Shown: positions 53,651 to 63,073, counted from the stretch's first letter. The stretch: DNA of 64,000 bases from Leptospiraceae bacterium (GCA_016711485.1 JADJSX010000023.1:898001-962000); one strand, 5' to 3'. Notes: generated by a model not told the origin, from the letters alone. Program-made: numbers and translations.

Positions 53651-55177
53651 TCATTTTAAATGGTCAATCCCATTTTCATAAAAATAAATTTCCATTTTAT
53701 CACAAACTTTTGTTTCTGTAGGTTGCCCGTATTTGGACAGGACAGAATGACTTTGCAAACCAGTTATAAGGATCAAATAAATTTTTTCCTGCACTTGAAA
53801 ATCTTCTAAGTTTGTAATCCAATAATAAGGTTCAATCTTATTAAAATACGGAATTGTTTTTATTTTATAATTTGATGCTACTTTATAATATTTTGCATTC
53901 CAATAATTCGAGATTGCAAACGTTGTTTTTTTTTGTTCTGCATATTTTATTACGCATTCTACTTCTTTTGTTACCGGAAAATTAAAATAAAGTTTAGAAT
54001 ATAAAGAAATTCCTACTAAAAAGATAAATTGAAAAATTCCAATTGCGTAACCCAATTTCTTCCCACTTTCTTTTTTGAATAATAACATAGGTAAAAGGTT
54101 GATCGGTCCCAAATAAAACGACCATACATACCTCGGACCCATCCAAACGCCAATTGAAAACTGAAACAATAAAGAAATGAATATAGAACTAAGGAAAAAA
54201 TACAAACAGAATCTTTCAAATACATTTAAATTAGATTTATAAAATAAATAAATAATTAATAAATAGAAACCAATCCAAATGAATTTCAAGAACGGAATTT
54301 CGGAAAAACCGAAATCATCCTGAATAAATAAAATAAAACCATTTAAAAAATTCTCAAACAGTTTACCATTCAAAATAAAAGATTTTAAAGTTGAAAAAAT
54401 TGGAACGTCAGGCGTTTTAAAAAAAGGATTAGATAAAATTATTTTTTGCAGAATTATTCCAATAAAAATTCCAATCAATAATTCTTTAGGAAAATTGAAT
54501 TTTATTTTATTTTTAAATTGAGTGTAAATGAGAATAAAAGATAGAAAAGCTGGAATTACTATTTGAGTCCAAATATGCGAGTCTCCAATCATACAAAGTA
54601 TGAAAATAAGTATTATAAAAAAATCTGATTTTTGAAAATTAAAAAATAAATTTACTATTGGTAGAGTCAAAAACGCTACACCGTGGAATCCAATAAAAAA
54701 GAAAAGTCCCATTTTTATTGGAAAAAAATAACAAATAATTATAAAAGTATAAGAAATTAAAAAACTGATAAATATCTTTATTTCTTTCGATGAAATAATT
54801 ATATCTTCCCATTCTTCTGTATAATCTTCTATTTCCCAATGTCTGGTAAAATTGAATAATGCCCACCACAAAAGGAAACTAAATCCAATCGTGTAAAAAT
54901 AGTATCCAAAAATGTTATTTCCATTTAATACTTTAGAAATACCGAAAATAATTAACCCAGGAAAAAGTTCAAATGCTGGAGGAAATATCCAATTTAGTTT
55001 TTTATTCGAAAAAACATCATCCCAAAATACTACCGGGTACAATAAATCACTATTTTTACCAAATTCAAAATGAACTTCTATAATTTTCGTACATAAAAAA
55101 ACCGATTGAATGCCGAGTAACATTCCAAGAATTAATATTAATGTATTTTTTTGAAAATATTTTAACACTAATTTCAT
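53651..55177 (-). CDS. Polytopic membrane protein, possible GT-C glycosyltransferase
   Basis: A 508-residue protein with roughly ten membrane helices and a C-terminal soluble part of about 100 residues (ISNYWNAKYYKVASNYKIKTIPYF). An acidic first loop, YPVVFWDDVF then FPPAFELFPG, sits where GT-C glycosyltransferases carry their DxD/ExD motif. That is weak evidence, so the enzymatic assignment is tentative. Codon use is strongly AT-biased even for this genome. No operon partner. Confidence 0.65.
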   Translation of the reverse strand: MKLVLKYFQKNTLILILGMLLGIQSVFLCTKIIEVHFEFGKNSDLLYPVVFWDDVFSNKKLNWIFPPAFELFPGLIIFGISKVLNGNNIFGYYFYTIGFSFLLWWALFNFTRHWEIEDYTEEWEDIIISSKEIKIFISFLISYTFIIICYFFPIKMGLFFFIGFHGVAFLTLPIVNLFFNFQKSDFFIILIFILCMIGDSHIWTQIVIPAFLSFILIYTQFKNKIKFNFPKELLIGIFIGIILQKIILSNPFFKTPDVPIFSTLKSFILNGKLFENFLNGFILFIQDDFGFSEIPFLKFIWIGFYLLIIYLFYKSNLNVFERFCLYFFLSSIFISLLFQFSIGVWMGPRYVWSFYLGPINLLPMLLFKKESGKKLGYAIGIFQFIFLVGISLYSKLYFNFPVTKEVECVIKYAEQKKTTFAISNYWNAKYYKVASNYKIKTIPYFNKIEPYYWITNLEDFQVQEKIYLILITGLQSHSVLSKYGQPTETKVCDKMEIYFYENGIDHLK

Positions 55178-55437
55178 ATATCATTTTATAAATTCGGTAT
55201 TTTAAAGTCTTTAAAGAAGAAAAAAGAATGGTCAATCCCATTTTCCAATTAGGGAAAATATAATTTACTTAGAGACTATTCGGTACAGGGTAGACCAAAT
55301 TTGAGCCAATTTAGATAGTGTCTTTTTTTTAGATTGCAGCTATTTGTCAGTAGCCGCTAGTTTCAATGGAAAAAATTTTTTGCAAAAAAGTATCTATCTA
55401 CAATTTTATACTTTTTCTATTTTTTGTATACGGTGAA
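55178..55437. other. Intergenic region, nothing recognised
   Basis: 260 bp between two minus-strand genes. It should carry the promoter of the membrane protein at 53651-55177. No repeat copy or strong terminator was identified. Confidence 0.4.
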
Positions 55438-57423
55438 TTATTGAAATTCAACTGCAAACCAATCAATAGTTGCTTGGTTATTTTCATCATTGTGTCTATC
55501 AAATTGTAATTGAGAGGAAGAGTTAAAACTTCCAGAATAAGTAGAAGAATCTTGGGAGGCTACAGCAGTATCTCCGCTACTTGTATCATTGGACCAAACA
55601 ATCATTGATTTACTTGTATTGACTGGTGTTCCTAGATTGGCAGTGACATTTACAATTCCTGCAGTCCCACCATTATTTGCGCCAATAGTAACAGAACCTG
55701 ACTGGGTCGTTGTACCGTCTGTCATTTCTATTGCAAACCAAGAGATGGAGACGGATTGACTCGTGCCTCTTCTTGTAAATGTTAACGTATTCGAATTTGT
55801 AATAGTTCCTCTCGTATACAAATTAGTTTCGGTTCCACCAATAGAAGCATCTCCATTATAACTAAAAAATAAAAATGATTTAGACGTATTTAAAGAAGAT
55901 ATCACAGCAGTTGTATTAGTAAATCCATTTGCGATTGTAGAAGTTCCGGATTGAACATTTGCACCGGTCATTTGAACTACTTGCCATTCAACTGATATTG
56001 ATGTCCCAGTATCTTGTCTTTCAATTCTTAAATTGGTGTTGCTTGTAAAATAGGCACGCACTGTTCTTCTTTCATCTTGATTTGTACTAGTGTCAGAAGT
56101 TCTGGAATAAACTAATGCAAATGTATTTGTTTGGTTAATCGTTGAAATAGTAATGTCCTGAAAAGAATCTCCATTTGCAAAATTTACACTTCCCCTTTGT
56201 GCCGAAACTCCATTTGCGTATTCTACAACAAACCAATTTGTAGTTGTACCAGTTGCTGCCGATCCTGATTGGACGGTTACAGTTGTTGGACTGGAGAGTT
56301 GACAGGTTATCATATTAGCAGTTGAAGAGCCTGTTATTTTTGCGCCGCAGTAAACAAAAGATTTTGTAATATCTACCGGAGTCGATAATGTAGCAGAACT
56401 ATTGGATGTAGTATTTGTTATTGTTCCCGATTGAAAACTTCCGTTGACAATGGCAGAACTAGCCGATGCGGCTACTGTCACAGTAACTGTATAGTTTTGA
56501 GTAGAATTATCAGGTGCGGTAACTGTATAAATCAATGGACTTGTAAAATTATTCGCAGTGCTGTTACTAACTTGAATAGTCGATCCTATTCTGACATTTG
56601 ATCCTGTAGTGGAAAATATGGCAACAAGGGACGATAGAGATGTTCCGAAAGGTACTGTAACCGCAATATTCGTTCCTGTAATACTCCCCATTATAGATGG
56701 TGTACTAAATCCAAAAGAAAGAATATTTTTAGAACTATTAGATGCGGCTGTTACCGTAACTGTATAATTTTGTGTAGAAGTGTCTCCAGCAACTACTGTG
56801 TAAATTATGGGTGCTGAAAAATCATTGGAAGTAGTTCCGCTGATTTGGTTTGTTCCGGAAATATTTACGCTTACGCCTGTCGTAGAAAATGTCGCTATGA
56901 GATTGGTTAAATTGGTTCCAAAAGGAACTGTTACATTGATGTTCGTTCCGGTGAAAATTGTTTGCACGGATGTAGGAAAACGGAAGGACGTGATATCTTT
57001 AGCTGTGTTTGAGGCAACAAGTACAGTGACAATAAAATCTGTCGAAGAAGAATCTTCCGCAATAACTGTGTAAGTGAGTATGCTTGAAAAATTATTTGCA
57101 GTAGTTCCACTGGTTTGTGCTGTACCGCCAATAGTAACACTTGCTCCGGTAGAAATAAAATTTGCAACTAAAGAAGTAATGATAGTACCACTTGGAACTG
57201 TAACTGTAATATTTGTTCCTGTTATAAATCCAGTTGCCTGTGGAGTTGAAAAACCAAAAGATGTGATTAACTTAGAAGAGGATAAAGTTACTACAGAACT
57301 AGATGCTGTTGGTGGAATCAAACCTTGGACTTTTGTAGAATTATCAAAAGAGCAGCCGATGATCCAGATTATGACCAAGATTAATTTAATTTTTCTAGAG
57401 GCTTTGCCTAATTCCCATCTCAT
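55438..57423 (-). CDS. Large repeat-containing lipoprotein (DUF5018-like and C-terminal repeats)
   Basis: About 661 residues from ATG 57423, chosen because it has GGAG upstream and directly opens a lipoprotein signal (KIKLILVIIWIIGC, Cys24). Three tandem modules of about 83 residues follow (starts near ITSFGFSTPQATG, ITSFRFPTSVQT, ILSFGFSTPSIMG), each with GTNI.VTVP.GT and an NYTVTVT-like end, like DUF5018/cadherin-like beta sandwiches. The C-terminal half has about three longer beta modules, each with an SGS/SGT strand, TSKSF, and W[FQ].[VA][EQ]-type closure. It is probably a surface-exposed adhesive or structural protein. Confidence 0.82.
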   Translation of the reverse strand: MRWELGKASRKIKLILVIIWIIGCSFDNSTKVQGLIPPTASSSVVTLSSSKLITSFGFSTPQATGFITGTNITVTVPSGTIITSLVANFISTGASVTIGGTAQTSGTTANNFSSILTYTVIAEDSSSTDFIVTVLVASNTAKDITSFRFPTSVQTIFTGTNINVTVPFGTNLTNLIATFSTTGVSVNISGTNQISGTTSNDFSAPIIYTVVAGDTSTQNYTVTVTAASNSSKNILSFGFSTPSIMGSITGTNIAVTVPFGTSLSSLVAIFSTTGSNVRIGSTIQVSNSTANNFTSPLIYTVTAPDNSTQNYTVTVTVAASASSAIVNGSFQSGTITNTTSNSSATLSTPVDITKSFVYCGAKITGSSTANMITCQLSSPTTVTVQSGSAATGTTTNWFVVEYANGVSAQRGSVNFANGDSFQDITISTINQTNTFALVYSRTSDTSTNQDERRTVRAYFTSNTNLRIERQDTGTSISVEWQVVQMTGANVQSGTSTIANGFTNTTAVISSLNTSKSFLFFSYNGDASIGGTETNLYTRGTITNSNTLTFTRRGTSQSVSISWFAIEMTDGTTTQSGSVTIGANNGGTAGIVNVTANLGTPVNTSKSMIVWSNDTSSGDTAVASQDSSTYSGSFNSSSQLQFDRHNDENNQATIDWFAVEFQ

Positions 57424-58019
57424 TTTAATAGCTCCGAACTGGTTGATCGTAAATTGTGGATATTTCATATTTGCCACACTTTGTATTTCCCTTCCTCATT
57501 ATTTTTAGATTGATTCTGTCCAGTTTCATAAAAGTTCTATTTATTACGGTTACCATAAATTATCCGACATTAAAAAATGAATCGCCATCCGCTTTTTTTT
57601 GGTCGTATTGGCAGTAATTAAATAATTTCCTTTTTCTAGTAAGGGTAAACTTTCATATACCTCTTTCTTTACATAAGTGTAATCTGTAGGAAATACAAAT
57701 TATACTCATTAGTCAAGATATTTTCTAACACTGTCGATTTCATTAGACGAAGCGGAGTGTTCAAAATCTCTCTATATATAAGAGATAACAATCAATTGGG
57801 ATATTTTTCTCTTCTAAATTCCATTCTCAGGTAGAGTTCTTTTTTATCAGGATTCAATATTTCTTGAGTAAAAATGGGTTTTTCTTTTTAAAATCTATAG
57901 TCAACTCCTCTAGAAAGTAGTTTTCTAGATTCTTGCTAAAAGAATATATACCAAACGTTACGTGCAACTGACTAACGGATTTATTCGAAGTAGCATTAAG
58001 TAGAATTTAATGTTATTTA
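57424..58019. other. Gene-free region
   Basis: About 600 bp with no supported gene. It includes a small hairpin (CTAGAAA/TTTCTAG near 57908) and a partial family B-like stretch (CAACTGACTAACG near 57964) before the intact element at 58020. The 206 bp after that element (58196-58401) also lack a gene but contain TTCACCACGAATGAACATAG, a half copy of the palindrome nested in the element at 47651. Confidence 0.5.
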
Positions 58020-58195
58020 CTGACGTTACGCAACAAAGGAAATTATGGAATTTAAAGTGAATTTCTGAATATTAGAAGAATCTAATAAATTAATAGCGAT
58101 AGCGAAATCAATAGCCTCCGGTAGACGCTCGACTCACCCGAACTCAATCATTTTTTTTTAAGAAAGAAATGATAATAGCGATAGCGTAAGGTGAG
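58020..58195 (+). mobile_element. Family B MITE-like element, copy 6
   Basis: 176 bp, with ends CTGACGTTACGC and (reverse complement) CTCACCTTACGC. Flanks TTATTTA (58013-58019) and TTATGAA (58196-58202) agree at five of seven positions. The start module (AAAGGA, ATG, MEFKVNF) is interrupted by an early TGA, so the micro-ORF is dead. The cargo combines pieces found separately in other copies: TCAATAGCCTCCGGTAG (as in copy 2), CACCCGAACTCAATCATTT (as in copy 5), and GATAATAGCGATAGCG (as in copy 8). Confidence 0.8.
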
Positions 58196-58401
58196 TTATG
58201 AACTTAAGAATTTTTCACCACGAATGAACATAGATAATAGTTTAGAATATCTGTAGTAATCTTTTCGATTTCTGCTTCAGACCAAAAATTCTGTAGTTTA
58301 TTACTTAGAACCCAAAAAATATCCAGCTTTCTAAAATTCGAAAGGTATCTCCTTTTTCCAGCAAACCGACTATTTTCGTCTTTTGTTTTAAAATATTGTA
58401 T

Positions 58402-58839
58402 TCATTCATTATCCGTAAGAATCCAAAGTTTTTTCAGAAAAAGAACTCGATAGACAAAGTAAAAGAAAAGACCTACAGGACCAAAAAAAAGAATTACTAA
58501 AAGAATCGGCAATCTAATAAACCAAGAGACTTGGTTCTGTAGCGAATCATGAGTAACCCACCGACCAATCCATAAATCACCAAGAATCATATGATTCCAA
58601 GTTCCAACAGTCCCGCGTTCAGAAGATAAAAATTGTTGAATCAAAGGCAGTTTAGGAGATGCGATTACAGGTAAAAGTTCCGGAATCATTGGGATTGTCA
58701 AAAGAGCAAAAACGGCAGAAAGTAAAATTAAATATATATCAAACGCTCGCATTCCTTGTTTATGTTTTGGTGCAAAAGCCAAAATTAACCAAAATGGTCC
58801 GGGTGAAAAACTGAGAATTGTAAATAGAAGTTCGTACAT
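58402..58839 (-). CDS. ABA4-like membrane protein
   Basis: A 145-residue protein with four membrane helices. The block TVGTWNHMILGDLWIGRWVTHDS (about 76-98) matches the histidine and aspartate motifs of the ABA4-like/DUF4281 family, and GPVGLFFYFVYR fits its last helix. Plant ABA4 acts in neoxanthin synthesis, but bacterial members have no proven role. AGGGAGC lies upstream of the ATG. Monocistronic. Confidence 0.85.
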   Translation of the reverse strand: MYELLFTILSFSPGPFWLILAFAPKHKQGMRAFDIYLILLSAVFALLTIPMIPELLPVIASPKLPLIQQFLSSERGTVGTWNHMILGDLWIGRWVTHDSLQNQVSWFIRLPILLVILFFGPVGLFFYFVYRVLFLKKLWILTDNE

Positions 58840-58976
58840 TTTTAATATGCTCCCTTGAAATTTAATTTACAAATCTATCTTTACTATAATTTTTCCAACC
58901 ATAAAATTCTTGGTTTGTTTGTTTTTCCCCATTCCTATTTTGCGGACTTCAAAGTAAATTTTTGCAAAATTTGATT

Positions 58977-60317
58977 TCAAATTTTTTTATGATTAGAAAT
59001 CATATCTCTGACTAATGGTGCGTAACCGTCTTTGTCGGATTTTAGAATATGCGCTCGTAACCATACAAATAAGAAATCCAATGTCTTTCGACCAACATTT
59101 GCACTACCAGTCCGAAGTTCTTCTTCTACTTTTTCAATTTCTGCGATAAATTTGGTATGTTGTTGTTTGTGCGCAGTGAAGTCGGAATAGGCGGCTGCTC
59201 TCATTAACTCCTCTTCCATTGTAAAATGTGTGTAGGTGTATATTTTTAGATTGTTGATAATTCTTTTGAGAGATTCCCTTTCGATATTAAATTGAATCGC
59301 TCGTTCCAAATCATTGATTACATCAAATAGCACCTTATGTTGATAATCCACAACATCAATATTTGTATTCCAAGAATCGTTCCAAGTGATGTAATCGACT
59401 TTAGCTTCCGGAGTAATTTTAATTCCCTCTACTAAATAAGTTGCCGTTCGATTCAAAAAAAATATTGCTGCCTTATCTCTTGGGTTGACCGTGAGAATTT
59501 TCAAGAATATTTCCCAAGCTTTTTGGTATTGTCCGTTCTGATAAATGATTACTGCATTGTCAAACTGCTGTTTGGTTTGATCCTTTAGTTCTATCTGCTC
59601 CGGATAATCTATGTTATACACTTCGCAGATAAAAGTCTGTTCTTCCTTTCCTCTTATATACGCGTTATCCAAAAATCGAATATGGTATTTTGTCGGTTCA
59701 GTGATACATTCAATTACATCCTCACTTATAATGATAGGAGCACCGTAAATTTTGGACAGGGATTCTAAACGCGATGCAGTATTTACAATATCAGAAATGA
59801 CAGTAGTTTGCATTCGATTTTCGCTTCCTAGAACGCCTAATAATACTTCGCCGTAGTGAATTCCAATTCCTATTTCAATTTTTTTAGGCCTGTTATTGAT
59901 TATAAACTCTCTTTCTTGAATGTCCAATTGCATTTCTATGGCACAGTTAATTGCATCCTCTACCGAGTTTGGAAATATGGCGAGTAACGCATCACCAATA
60001 TATTTATCGATGATTCCGTTGTTTCGCTCTATAATCAAATTCATATGAGTATAAAATTGATTTAGAAAATCAAAGATTTCTTTTGAAGGAATTTTTTCTG
60101 CCATAGAGGTAAATGATCGTATGTCAGCAAATAGAACAGTCATATCCTGACTCAGATGGTCGCCTAGTTTGATTTCCCAGAATTCTTTTTTCTTTAGAAA
60201 TTTTAAGTATTCATTTGGTATAAAACGGCTAAATGTATCCTTGGTTAATTCTTTTTTGCTTTTTTCTTTGCGATTTTTTTTTATAACTTGCTGATTAGAA
60301 TTATTTAATTGATTCAT
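58977..60317 (-). CDS. Class III nucleotide cyclase fused to a hemerythrin domain
   Basis: A 446-residue soluble protein. Residues about 55-235 are a class III cyclase with both metal aspartates (Asp65 in LFADIRSFT, Asp109 in KYIGDAL) and SDIVNTASRLESL. A TPR-like helical linker follows (245-295). Residues about 305-440 are a bacteriohemerythrin with all iron ligands: His327 (DYQHK), His364 and Glu368 (HFTME), His383 and His387 (HKQQH), His423 and Asp428 (HILKSD). The di-iron site should bind O2 or sense redox, so this is a probable O2-responsive cyclase; product specificity (cAMP or cGMP) is not settled. Confidence 0.93.
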   Translation of the reverse strand: MNQLNNSNQQVIKKNRKEKSKKELTKDTFSRFIPNEYLKFLKKKEFWEIKLGDHLSQDMTVLFADIRSFTSMAEKIPSKEIFDFLNQFYTHMNLIIERNNGIIDKYIGDALLAIFPNSVEDAINCAIEMQLDIQEREFIINNRPKKIEIGIGIHYGEVLLGVLGSENRMQTTVISDIVNTASRLESLSKIYGAPIIISEDVIECITEPTKYHIRFLDNAYIRGKEEQTFICEVYNIDYPEQIELKDQTKQQFDNAVIIYQNGQYQKAWEIFLKILTVNPRDKAAIFFLNRTATYLVEGIKITPEAKVDYITWNDSWNTNIDVVDYQHKVLFDVINDLERAIQFNIERESLKRIINNLKIYTYTHFTMEEELMRAAAYSDFTAHKQQHTKFIAEIEKVEEELRTGSANVGRKTLDFLFVWLRAHILKSDKDGYAPLVRDMISNHKKI

Positions 60318-60349
60318 TTTACAATATCGCTCTTTCGAAATTTTTATAT

Positions 60350-60511
60350 TTACTCACTCACCTTACGCGCAAGCTCGTTGAAGTGTGGAGATAGGGGCAA
60401 TCGGCGACACTTCGAAAATCGCTCAGTGCATCGTTTAGGCTGCCGCCCAATCCTGCTATCTATTAATTCATTAGCTTTATCTAATATTCTTAACTTTACT
60501 TTAAATTTCAT
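60350..60511 (-). CDS. Micro-ORF in family B element copy 7 (53 residues)
   Basis: The longest micro-ORF of the family: MKFKVKLRILDKANELIDSR..., continuing through the GC-richer cargo as an Arg/Cys/Pro-rich stretch, reading through the distal terminal repeat as ARKVS and stopping at TAA inside the target duplication TTACTCA. The part from ATG to element end is 36 bp longer than in copy 2, an exact multiple of three. No strong ribosome-binding site; expression unproven. Confidence 0.4.
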   Translation of the reverse strand: MKFKVKLRILDKANELIDSRIGRQPKRCTERFSKCRRLPLSPHFNELARKVSE

Positions 60512-60537
60512 AATTTTTCTTTTTTGTGTAACGTCAG
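60357..60537 (-). mobile_element. Family B MITE-like element, copy 7
   Basis: 181 bp, with ends CTCACCTTACGC and (reverse complement) CTGACGTTACAC, flanked by perfect 7-bp duplications TTACTCA (60350-60356 and 60538-60544). Closely related to copy 1 at 18858 along its whole length but with an open micro-ORF. It lies upstream of the cyclase-hemerythrin gene, about 40 bp from its start, and may affect that promoter. Confidence 0.88.
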
Positions 60538-60752
60538 TTACTCAGTTTGAATTCCCGAAATAATTCGCATCCATTCAAGTTATCTAATAAACAAAGTAGG
60601 CAATCTAAGGAAAACCATTATAGTTCGCATATAAATTTCCTTAAGCGGTATTTTCTGAAAAACTTCAAAAAATACAACCTATTTACTATCGTTGGGTTTT
60701 TAAACGGATTTTTTTTGCGCAAAAATGAAAAATTATTAGGACTGCACCTAAT

Positions 60753-60805
60753 AATACCGTAAGCCAAAAGTAATTTCCAATTTTTAATAAAGTTCTATAT
60801 TCCCT
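60753..60805. repeat. Degraded family A repeat fragment
   Basis: ATACCGTAAGCCAAAAGTAA followed by TTTCC and TTCCCTATT resembles the left half of the copy at 72. The right arm is missing. Nothing else is supported in the gap 60545-60934; a 71-codon frame at 60547-60762 lacks coding character. Confidence 0.5.
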
Positions 60806-60934
60806 ATTACCAACGATATCAATAACACTAGAAAAAAATCAAATGAGTGTAGATTTTAATTTAATATTGATTTTATATCATTTTATTCGAAAATGGAAAA
60901 TCTTTACAGTTAAGTTTGTAATGGAGAACGTTAA

Positions 60935-63073
60935 GTGAAAGAAGATTCCTCACATTTAAGTAATTTATTATTGAATGCAATCTATATTGCACAAAAGGAA
61001 TTTATTGCAGAGAACTGGAGTGTTAAAAAAATATTTAATATGCTTTTGGATACACTTTTGCAATTAACTTCTAGTCAATATGGATTTATCGGAAAAGTTT
61101 TACAAGACTCAAATGGATCGCCTTATTTAAAAACTTACTCTATTACTAATATTGCTTGGAATGAAGAAACACAAAAATTCTACGAAGAAAATGCTACGAA
61201 AGGTTTTGAATTCAGGAATCTTAAAACCCTTTTTGGTTCTGTCATGACTTCACAAAAGCCAGTTATATCTAATATTCCTAAAGTTGATAAACGAAGTGGG
61301 GGGCTTCCAAGTGGCCATCCTCCACTCAATGCTTTTTTAGGTATTCCTTTTTTTATCCGAGAACGAATGATTGGAATGGCTGGAATAGCAAACCGAGCAG
61401 ATGGATATGATGAGAATCTTATAAAATTTTTAGAACCATTTTCGAGTACGTGTGCTACCATTTTGATGTCATTAGAAGACAATGAGGAAAAAGAAAAAAT
61501 CCAAAAGCAGTTGGCTATTTCAAAAGAAAGATACGAATTAGCATTAACCGCTAGCAATGATGGTTATTGGGATTGGGATTTGATTACAGATGAAATATAT
61601 TTTTCTCCAAGGTGGAAAGAAATGTTTGGTTATTCCGATTCTGAATTCGAAAACAGTTTTGAAAATTGGAAGAAAATAATTTTTCCTGAAGATTTAGAAA
61701 AGGCAATGACCCTCACAAAAAACTTTATCGCAGAAAAAATATCCGAATTCAAAGTGGTGCAAAAATTTTTTCATAAAAATGGAAATACGGTTTTTATTTT
61801 AAGTAGGGCGATTAGACAAAAAGATGCAAATGGAAAAGTGATTCGTTTAGTTGGCGCTCATACAGATATTACTGAGCAAGTGAAAAATGAAGAGAATCTT
61901 CGAATTGCAAAGGAAAAAGCAGAAGCAGCATCTAGAACAAAAGCAGAATTCCTTTCTACTATGAGTCATGAAATTCGTACACCCATGAATGGTGTAATTG
62001 GAACAACTCATCTTTTATTAGAATCCGAACTAAATTCATCTCAGGTAGAGTTAGTCGAAACACTTAAATTTTCTGCTGATCATTTGATGAATCTTATCAA
62101 TGATATATTAGATTTTAGTAAAATAGAATCAGGTAAGTTGGAACTAGAAAACGTCAAATTTCCATTACGTTTTACTTTGGAACAAATCATTAAACTTTAT
62201 ACTCCTCGTGCGATTGAAAAAGAAATACAAATAAAATTTTCGATAGGTGAAAATATTCCAGATTTATTAATTGGAGATTCTTTACGATTGAGGCAAGTAT
62301 TGAATAACCTCTTGAATAATGCGATTAAATTTACAGAAAAAGGAAAAATTGATTTTAATGCAAGTTTGGATTCACTGAATGAGAACTCGGTTTCCATTCT
62401 TTTTGAAATTATTGATACAGGAATTGGAATTTCATTAGAAAATCAAAAAAAAATTTTCGAAGCATTTACACAAGAGAATTCTCGAAATGAACGTAAATAC
62501 GGTGGAACAGGATTAGGATTATCCATTTCAAAAAAATTAGTAGAAATTATGAAAAGTGAAATTCACTTGGAAAGCAATATAGGCAAAGGTTCAAGATTTT
62601 ATTTTGTATTATCATTCGAAAAAGTTTCTTCTATCGAAAAAGGGATTTTAAAAGAAAATGCGAATGAGTCTAGACAATCTTTAAAGGATATAAATTTACT
62701 ATTAGTAGATGACAATGAAATAAATATACTTATGGCTTCTCGTTTTTTAAAAAAATGGGAAATTAATTTTGATGTTGCAAAAAATGGGATCCAAGCTGTA
62801 GAAAAAATTCAATCAAAAAAATACGAGATTGTTCTTATGGATTTACAGATGCCGGAAATGGATGGATTTGAAGCTTGTCGTATCATTCGGAGTCAAAGTG
62901 GAAAGTACTTTCAAGAAGTTCCTATTTTGGCACTTACTGCAGATGTATATGTGAAAAATAAAAATAAAGCCCACGAATACAAAATGAATGATTTTATTTC
63001 AAAACCATTTCGTCCAGATGAACTATACAATAAAATTCTTGAATACTCAAATCCAAATTTACCAAGAAACTAA
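60935..63073 (+). CDS. GAF-PAS hybrid histidine kinase
   Basis: A 712-residue soluble protein starting at GTG. A GAF domain (about 25-185, with the subfamily motif SGGLPSGHPPLNAFLGIPFF) precedes a PAS domain (about 195-320), a HisKA domain (FLSTMSHEIRTPM, His345), HATPase (NNLLNNAIKFTEKG, IIDTGIGI, GGTGLGLSI), and a C-terminal receiver (LLVDDNEINILMA, VLMDLQMPEMDG). The missing membrane segments imply sensing of an internal signal. It likely feeds a phosphorelay; no partner is adjacent. Confidence 0.94.
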   Translation: MKEDSSHLSNLLLNAIYIAQKEFIAENWSVKKIFNMLLDTLLQLTSSQYGFIGKVLQDSNGSPYLKTYSITNIAWNEETQKFYEENATKGFEFRNLKTLFGSVMTSQKPVISNIPKVDKRSGGLPSGHPPLNAFLGIPFFIRERMIGMAGIANRADGYDENLIKFLEPFSSTCATILMSLEDNEEKEKIQKQLAISKERYELALTASNDGYWDWDLITDEIYFSPRWKEMFGYSDSEFENSFENWKKIIFPEDLEKAMTLTKNFIAEKISEFKVVQKFFHKNGNTVFILSRAIRQKDANGKVIRLVGAHTDITEQVKNEENLRIAKEKAEAASRTKAEFLSTMSHEIRTPMNGVIGTTHLLLESELNSSQVELVETLKFSADHLMNLINDILDFSKIESGKLELENVKFPLRFTLEQIIKLYTPRAIEKEIQIKFSIGENIPDLLIGDSLRLRQVLNNLLNNAIKFTEKGKIDFNASLDSLNENSVSILFEIIDTGIGISLENQKKIFEAFTQENSRNERKYGGTGLGLSISKKLVEIMKSEIHLESNIGKGSRFYFVLSFEKVSSIEKGILKENANESRQSLKDINLLLVDDNEINILMASRFLKKWEINFDVAKNGIQAVEKIQSKKYEIVLMDLQMPEMDGFEACRIIRSQSGKYFQEVPILALTADVYVKNKNKAHEYKMNDFISKPFRPDELYNKILEYSNPNLPRN

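Noticed and set aside
60547..60762. 71-codon plus-strand frame
   Set aside because: No ribosome-binding site, no recognisable domain, and it begins at the edge of a family B element and runs into a family A fragment.
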